From Rhodococcus opacus B4 (lineage in GTDB: Bacteria; Actinomycetota; Actinomycetes; Mycobacteriales; Mycobacteriaceae), in assembly GCF_000010805.1 (NCBI RefSeq), contig NC_012522.1, positions 6,324,001-6,388,000 on the forward strand: 64,000 bases of DNA, in the 5' to 3' direction. The notes beneath the pieces are model-generated. The model saw nothing but the letters and a program-made list of their open reading frames with translations. It was not told the DNA's origin and made no database searches. Both the position numbers and the translations under genes were made by a program. The stretch's first letter is position 1. Each line of letters opens with the position of its first letter. Shown here piece by piece: positions 59,378 through 64,000 of the stretch.

Positions 59378-60217
59378 ATGCAGCGGATGCGCTCGACCAT
59401 GTTCGAGATGGCGTTGACGTGCTCGGTGGCGCTGTGCGCGCTGTCCCTCACCCCGGCGGTGCCCGTCGCCGCACCCGTCGGCGGAGGTGTCCGGGCCGCC
59501 TACTCCGGATACACCGTGATCGGCAGCGACGAATTCGACGGACCCGCGAATGCCGCGCCCAATCCGACGTTCTGGGGGTACGACCTCGGAGGCGGCGGGT
59601 GGGGCAACAACGAGAAACAGGTCTACACCGATTCCCGGCAGAATTCGCGGCTCGACGGCAACGGCCGCCTCGTCGTCGAGGCGCGCAGAAACGGTAGCGG
59701 GTTCACTTCGGCGCGGCTCGTGACCCGCGGAAAGTTCGACTTCACGTACGGCGTGATCGAGGCTCGGATACAGGTGCCGTCCGGCCCGGGGATCCATCCG
59801 GCGTTCTGGACGCTGGGGAGCAACATCAACAGCGTCGGGTGGCCTGCCTGCGGAGAGATCGACATCCTCGAAGTGATCGGGGACGGTTCGCGGTACCACG
59901 CGGGCGTTCACGGTCCGACCGTCGGCGGCGGGCACTGGGAGCGCTCCACGGACGGTTCGATCGGCGCGAACCTCAGCGCAGGGTTCCACGACTACGCGCT
60001 GATCAAGGCGCCCGGCCGCATCTCGGTGGGGATCGACGGGAACATCGTCGGCACTGTCACGACGGCGGACCTCCGACCCGAGGAACGCTGGGTGTTCGAC
60101 GCCCCGGCCTACCTGCTGCTCGATGTGGCCGTCGGCGGAAATTGGCCCGGCCCGGTCACTTCGTCGACACGCTTCCCGGCCACGATGCTGGTGGACTGGG
60201 TGCGGTTCTCTCAGTAG
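59378..60217 (+). CDS. Secreted GH16 family glycoside hydrolase 2
   Basis: A 279-residue paralogue of the GH16 protein at 56384. A signal peptide (residues 1-34, MALTCSVALCALSLTPAVPV then a VAAP-type cleavage area) precedes the catalytic domain. The active site GEIDILEVIG has E160 and E165 at the same residue numbers as in the first copy. Stretches such as GGGGWGNNEKQVYTDSRQNS and RLDGNGRLVVEARRNGSGFT are nearly the same in both. The 56-bp gap after the membrane protein gene contains no clear terminator. Two related enzymes in one locus may act on different linkages or at different stages. Confidence 0.88.
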   Translation: MQRMRSTMFEMALTCSVALCALSLTPAVPVAAPVGGGVRAAYSGYTVIGSDEFDGPANAAPNPTFWGYDLGGGGWGNNEKQVYTDSRQNSRLDGNGRLVVEARRNGSGFTSARLVTRGKFDFTYGVIEARIQVPSGPGIHPAFWTLGSNINSVGWPACGEIDILEVIGDGSRYHAGVHGPTVGGGHWERSTDGSIGANLSAGFHDYALIKAPGRISVGIDGNIVGTVTTADLRPEERWVFDAPAYLLLDVAVGGNWPGPVTSSTRFPATMLVDWVRFSQ

Positions 60218-60261
60218 CGCCCGGAACAAACGCAATTTCCGGTGTGAATAGAATCGGCTTC

Positions 60262-60408
60262 ATGGGCGAGTCGAACTCCGAGTGCCGCTGCGGCCATCCC
60301 TTCGCCGCTCACGAGCACTACCGTGCGGGGACGTCCTGCGCCATCTGCGACTGCCCGCGTTTCCGGCGCTCGTTCTCCGGGTTGATCCGCAAACTCCTCG
60401 GCCGGTAG
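60262..60408 (+). CDS. Small cysteine-rich putative zinc-ribbon protein
   Basis: A 48-residue protein that is rich in Cys and His: the segment CRCGHPFAAHEHYRAGTSCA then ICDCPRF gives six cysteines and three histidines in a CxC...CxxCxC arrangement, which suits binding of a zinc ion. Similar tiny proteins are common in actinobacteria, with no known function. ATG 60262 lies 44 bases after the GH16 gene. The next feature is the operator region of the last gene. Confidence 0.65.
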   Translation: MGESNSECRCGHPFAAHEHYRAGTSCAICDCPRFRRSFSGLIRKLLGR

Positions 60409-60440
60409 CCGCCGCATCGGGTGTGCGTGTGTCCTGCAGC

Positions 60441-60475
60441 AGTCCATAAACATACCACAGGTCTGTTTATGGACT
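60441..60475. promoter_or_regulatory. Repeated island operator, copy G, inside a 35-bp near-perfect palindrome
   Basis: The core (60448-60468) reads AAACATACC, ACA, GGTCTGTTT. It is extended by AGTCCAT on the left and ATGGACT on the right, giving arms of 16 bp with a single mismatch around a 3-bp spacer. It is the best copy in the window. It lies about 110 bases upstream of the ATG of the large c-di-GMP gene. There is no T-run after it, so a terminator is unlikely. Confidence 0.78.
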
Positions 60476-60567
60476 ATATTTCAGCATGTTTATCGTGCGA
60501 AGATGGACTTCTGGAAACTTTGAATCCAACTATGCGGTGACGGTCGGCGGCAGTTCGGGTGGTGGTG

Positions 60568-63500
60568 ATGGGGCATCGAACGGCCGAACGGATGGGGACG
60601 ACACCCAGTGCCAAGGCCGTCCTGTGGAGCGGCGCTCTGTGGCTGATCGCCGCCGTGCTCGCGGTGCCTGCCCTGCTGTTCGCGCTGGCGCTGTGGCAGC
60701 GGTGGGGTGGCGCGTTCGCCACCATCGTCGTTGCCGACGTGGGCCTACTGGTGTTCGCTCTCGTCGCGACCGGATGTGCCGCGTGGGCGGCCTGGAGAGG
60801 GCGGGGTGGTCGGCGCCGCAGTTGGCTGGCACTGACTGGTGGGCTCGCGGCCTGGTCGGTCGGCCAAGCCATCTGGTGCTACTACGTGGTGGGACAGGGA
60901 AGTGATCAAATACCGTTCCCCTCCGCGGCGGCTGCGGCTTACCTGTTGTTTCCGATCGGCGCCTGCGCGGCGTTGTTGCTGTTTCCCGCAGGCAGCAGTG
61001 AACAGTCCCGTACCACTCTGATCCTGGACGGTCTGATCGTGGCGGGTTCGCTGTTCGTGGTGTCGTGGGTGACCGTGCTGGGAAGCGTGTACCGCGCCGG
61101 AAGTGACACCCCCCTCGCCCTCGTGTTGTCTCTCGCCTATCCCGTTGCGGACCTGGTGATTGCGACGATGGCAATCGTCGTGTTGACCCGGGCGAGGGCC
61201 GGGCAACGGCTGACCCTGGGACTGCTGTGCGTCGGGGTCATTCTGATGGCGTTGTCCGCCAGCGCAGTGTCCTACCTGACCGCGCTGGGGACGTACCGGA
61301 ACGGCGGTGTGACGGACGTGGGCTGGGTGGCCGCCTTCGTCGCCTGCGCATTGGCGGCGCTGTCGAGCACCCGCGAGCCGCCACTCGAACCGGTTCCGGC
61401 GCAGACCCCGTCCCGGGCTCGACTGTGGTTGCCCTACGTTCCGTTGCTGCTGGCCGTTGCGGTCGGCCTGCAGCGGGAGTTACCCAGTCTGGGCTCCGGC
61501 CCGATTCCCGCCGCGATCATGGTTCTGGTGTTCGCCCTGCTGGCACGGCAGTTCATCGTTCTGGCCGAGAACCGGCGTCTGTTACTCACCGTGGCCCGGC
61601 AGGCGTTTCGCGACAGGTTGACCGGACTGGCGAACCGCGCCTTGTTTCTCGACCGGCTGGACCAAGCCGTACAGCGGCAGCGCCGCGGATTGATACCGAT
61701 CGTTGTGTTGTGCATGGACCTCGACGACTTCAAGACGGTCAATGACAGACTCGGCCACCCCGCCGGGGACGAGCTGCTGATCCGCGTCGCCGAACGACTC
61801 ACCGGGTGCATGCGCAGCACCGACACGGTGGCCCGTCTCGGCGGCGACGAGTTCGCGGCGCTGGTCGAAGGGAGCGTCGAGGATGCCCTGACGGCTGCGG
61901 ATCGGGTGCTGGAGGCGTTCGTCCCGCCCTTCATCATCGACGGTGTCGTCCTCGCCATCCGTCCCAGCATCGGCTTGACCATCGCCACATCCGAGGTCAT
62001 GGGCGTGACGACCGAGGGCCTGCTCAAACAGGCGGACCTCGCCATGTACGCGGCGAAACGCTGTGGCGGGGGATGCCTGCGCAGATTCGTGCCGAATCCG
62101 GCCGCCGGTGAGATCGGCCGAGATCCCGACACCGGCAACTCGGCAACCACCGTCCTCGTCGCCGGAGGACGGGAAGCGAACGCATCGCCCTCCCCGAATC
62201 AGGTTGCTGGGGGGAGTGCCGGCGCGCCCGGCTCGAGCTCGGTGCGCAACCAACCGCGACCGGGTCGGGCGAAGTGGTTGTCGCCGCCCGATCGGTCGCG
62301 ATGCCGTGTCGTGGTGGCGGTCGGAATGCTGCTGATCGGTGCGGTTCTGTACGAGATCTCGGTGGGAGTGGGTGATCAGGAGACGAAGGGGATCGTGCTC
62401 CTGGAGGCGCTCTACGACGGACTGGCGCTGTCGGCCGCCCTTCTCGTCGCTGCTCGTGCGTGGTGTGTACCGGTGGAGCGCCGGGCGTGGTGGTTGATCG
62501 CGCTGGGGCTGACGAGCTGGTGCGTCGGCGATCTCGTGGCGATGGTGTGGGTGCCCGACGGCCAGTCGCCATCAGTGGCCGATGTGTTGAAATTGGCGTT
62601 CTACCCCCTCGTGTATGCCGGTTTGGTCCTGCTCCTGCGCGCGCGAGCACGGCGGTTGCCCGCCGAGATCTGGTTGGACGCCATCACCGCGGGGTTGACT
62701 CTGGGGGCGCTGGCCGCGGCGCTCGCATTCAGCCCGATCGACTCGGTGGCCGGCGAACCACCCGCAGCGGTGATCGTGGGGTTGGCCTATCCGGTGGGAG
62801 ACGTGCTGCTGCTGGCCCTCGCTGTCGGGGCACTCGCGGTGCTGGGGTGGCGTGCCGAGCAACGGTGGGTGCTGCTGGTCGCGGGTTTCATGCTGTTCGC
62901 GGTGGCCGACACCGTCTACCTGTTCCGAGGCGCCGACAGCTACGTGGAGGGGACGTGGATCGATGCGCTTCCGCATGCCGCCGCGGTGCTGGTGGCCGCG
63001 GCCAGCTGGCGGGCGTCCGGCCGACATCGATCCGGTCGACGGCCGGGACTGGCCATCTGGGTTCCCCCCCTGGTGTGCACCGCTGTTGCGGTGGGGCTGC
63101 TCGTTCTCGACCACGATGCGCGGCTGCCGCGGCTCGCGGTGGTACTGGCGGCGCTCAGCCTCATCGCGGTCGCCGCCCGATTCGCGGTGACGTTTCGCGA
63201 AGTCGTCGTCCTGGCGGACAGCCACCGGGAGGCGAGGACCGATGACCTCACCAGCCTGGCGAACCGACGGGCCATCGTGGCCGCGCTGACCGCTGCATAC
63301 CTCGAACGGGTGGCACGGCCGGCCGAATACGCCCCCCTTCGGGGCCCGGGTCTGCTGCTCATGGATCTGGACCGCTTCCGGGACGTGAACGACTCCTACG
63401 GACACCACGTGGGCGACCAATTGCTGTGCCAGGTAGCGGACCGGCTCGCCCGGTCGGTGCGGCCGGGGGATGTGCCTGCCCGCCTCGGCGGAGACGCGTT

Positions 63501-64000
63501 CGCTGTCCTGCTGCCTGCCGAGGCAGACATCACGGCGGCTCGTGCGCTGGCCGGTCGTCTCCTGGACGTACTGCGTGAGCCGTTCCACTTCGACGAGTTC
63601 ACGTTTCACGTCGAGGCGAGAATCGGGCTCGCTCTCTGCCCGCAACACTGCACGAATCCCGAAGATCTGCTGCACCGTGCCGGCGTAGCGATGTATCGCG
63701 CCAAGTTCGCGCACCCTCCGATCGCGGTGTACGACGCCACCGAGTACCAACACGGCATCGACGAGCGGCAGTCCGTCGCGGAGCTGCGCACGGCGATCGC
63801 CGGTGGCGAGCTCACGTGCTATTACCAGCCCAAGGTCAGTGCGTGCGATGGGCAGGTACACAGCGTCGAGGCTCTCGTCCGATGGGAGCACCCTCGCCAC
63901 GGCCTGCTCCTGCCCGATCAGTTCCTTCCACATGCCGAACAGTCGGGACTCATGCGCCCGCTGACAACGAGGGTGCTGGAGCTTGCGCTCGGTCAAGCGC
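60568..64000 (+). CDS. Large membrane GGDEF-GGDEF-EAL protein (3' end outside window)
   Basis: The frame stays open from ATG 60568 to the window end, giving at least 1144 residues. Module 1: about eight hydrophobic helices (residues 20-330), then a GGDEF domain with DRLTGLANRALFLDRLDQAV and intact GGDEF at 425-429. Module 2: a second set of helices (about 580-870), then another GGDEF domain with DDLTSLANRRAIVAAL, where the signature reads GGDAF (974-978) and is probably inactive in synthesis. The EAL domain begins with VEALVRWEHPRHGLLLPDQF (EAL at 1101-1103) and is cut by the window. The duplicated membrane-GGDEF plan suggests internal duplication. It probably senses a membrane or external signal and adjusts c-di-GMP for the polysaccharide loci. 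A start at ATG 60592 is possible. Confidence 0.88.
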   Translation, partial: MGHRTAERMGTTPSAKAVLWSGALWLIAAVLAVPALLFALALWQRWGGAFATIVVADVGLLVFALVATGCAAWAAWRGRGGRRRSWLALTGGLAAWSVGQAIWCYYVVGQGSDQIPFPSAAAAAYLLFPIGACAALLLFPAGSSEQSRTTLILDGLIVAGSLFVVSWVTVLGSVYRAGSDTPLALVLSLAYPVADLVIATMAIVVLTRARAGQRLTLGLLCVGVILMALSASAVSYLTALGTYRNGGVTDVGWVAAFVACALAALSSTREPPLEPVPAQTPSRARLWLPYVPLLLAVAVGLQRELPSLGSGPIPAAIMVLVFALLARQFIVLAENRRLLLTVARQAFRDRLTGLANRALFLDRLDQAVQRQRRGLIPIVVLCMDLDDFKTVNDRLGHPAGDELLIRVAERLTGCMRSTDTVARLGGDEFAALVEGSVEDALTAADRVLEAFVPPFIIDGVVLAIRPSIGLTIATSEVMGVTTEGLLKQADLAMYAAKRCGGGCLRRFVPNPAAGEIGRDPDTGNSATTVLVAGGREANASPSPNQVAGGSAGAPGSSSVRNQPRPGRAKWLSPPDRSRCRVVVAVGMLLIGAVLYEISVGVGDQETKGIVLLEALYDGLALSAALLVAARAWCVPVERRAWWLIALGLTSWCVGDLVAMVWVPDGQSPSVADVLKLAFYPLVYAGLVLLLRARARRLPAEIWLDAITAGLTLGALAAALAFSPIDSVAGEPPAAVIVGLAYPVGDVLLLALAVGALAVLGWRAEQRWVLLVAGFMLFAVADTVYLFRGADSYVEGTWIDALPHAAAVLVAAASWRASGRHRSGRRPGLAIWVPPLVCTAVAVGLLVLDHDARLPRLAVVLAALSLIAVAARFAVTFREVVVLADSHREARTDDLTSLANRRAIVAALTAAYLERVARPAEYAPLRGPGLLLMDLDRFRDVNDSYGHHVGDQLLCQVADRLARSVRPGDVPARLGGDAFAVLLPAEADITAARALAGRLLDVLREPFHFDEFTFHVEARIGLALCPQHCTNPEDLLHRAGVAMYRAKFAHPPIAVYDATEYQHGIDERQSVAELRTAIAGGELTCYYQPKVSACDGQVHSVEALVRWEHPRHGLLLPDQFLPHAEQSGLMRPLTTRVLELALGQA

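Noticed and set aside
9989..60468. Repeated palindrome as a BldD or LexA box
   Set aside because: The centre of the sites does not fit the BldD pattern ACNCWGNGT as I recall it, and the halves differ from the actinobacterial LexA GAAC-N4-GTTC box.
1..64000. CRISPR arrays, insertion sequences, rRNA genes
   Set aside because: None seen: no regularly spaced repeats, no transposase motifs and no rRNA-like stretches on reading.

Overview
The window is high-GC actinobacterial DNA, most likely from Rhodococcus (R. jostii/R. opacus-like) or a close mycolata relative. The evidence is the conserved core order glmU / tRNA-Gln / TetR / mfd / mazG, which matches the M. tuberculosis order Rv1018c-Rv1019-Rv1020-Rv1021 as I recall it, plus homologues of Rv1354c (GAF-GGDEF-EAL) and Rv1355c (E1-like/nitroreductase). 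In M. tuberculosis the TetR gene is followed directly by mfd. Here about 41 kb lie between them (2.3-43.4 kb), and more accessory DNA follows mazG (48-64 kb).

Layout. 0-2.3 kb: core genes glmU (cut by the window edge), tRNA-Gln(UUG) and an Rv1019-like TetR. 2.4-3.0 kb: a second TetR of the ScbR/ArpA gamma-butyrolactone-receptor type. 3.1-9.9 kb (minus) and 10.0-18.4 kb (plus): divergent operons of a Wzx/Wzy-type exopolysaccharide locus, with a GDP-mannose-dehydrogenase-type enzyme, GT2, Wzx flippase, double GNAT acetyltransferase, PLP aminotransferase, Wzz/kinase-like protein, Wzy/WaaL-like ligase-polymerase and several GT4 enzymes, two of them fused proteins. 18.5-29.0 kb: putative glycosidase lipoprotein, CapK-like adenylating enzyme, heparinase-like lyase, and a nucleotide-sugar set (glucose-1-phosphate cytidylyltransferase, two TylCIII-type C-methyltransferases, RmlC-like epimerase, SDR epimerase, PIG-L deacetylase). 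29.3-35.1 kb: two small effector-binding proteins, then a signalling-like operon (GNAT/N-acyltransferase-like protein, ThiF-nitroreductase fusion, GAF-GGDEF-EAL). 35.3-36.9 kb: the WbaP-type initiating sugar-phosphate transferase. 37.1-43.3 kb: an amino acid:carrier-protein ligase operon (AcpS, ACP, acyl-CoA dehydrogenase-like, class II synthetase-like ligase, DUF1839 broken by one in-frame TAG, GH2 beta-mannosidase-like). 43.4-48.0 kb: mfd and mazG. 48.3-60.4 kb: a second polysaccharide locus (three GT2, tandem alpha/beta hydrolase, second Wzx, HxxxD acyltransferase, two GH16 enzymes, large membrane proteins). 60.6-64.0 kb: a very large membrane GGDEF-GGDEF-EAL protein cut by the window edge.

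The main discovery is a recurring 21-bp inverted repeat, arms AAACANACC and GGTNTGTTT around a 3-bp spacer. It occurs in seven intergenic regions (about 9.99, 29.08, 30.22, 35.23, 36.92, 48.05 and 60.46 kb), upstream of nearly every accessory transcription unit. It ties both polysaccharide loci, both c-di-GMP genes, the effector-binding proteins and the carrier-protein operon into one apparent regulon. Its shape resembles, from family knowledge, the autoregulatory elements bound by ScbR/ArpA-type receptors, and such a receptor lies at the edge of the island. That pairing is an inference.

I saw no CRISPR array, rRNA, insertion sequence or integrase. Gene starts were chosen by ribosome-binding sites and start/stop overlaps. 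Functions rest on motif reading, not database searches.
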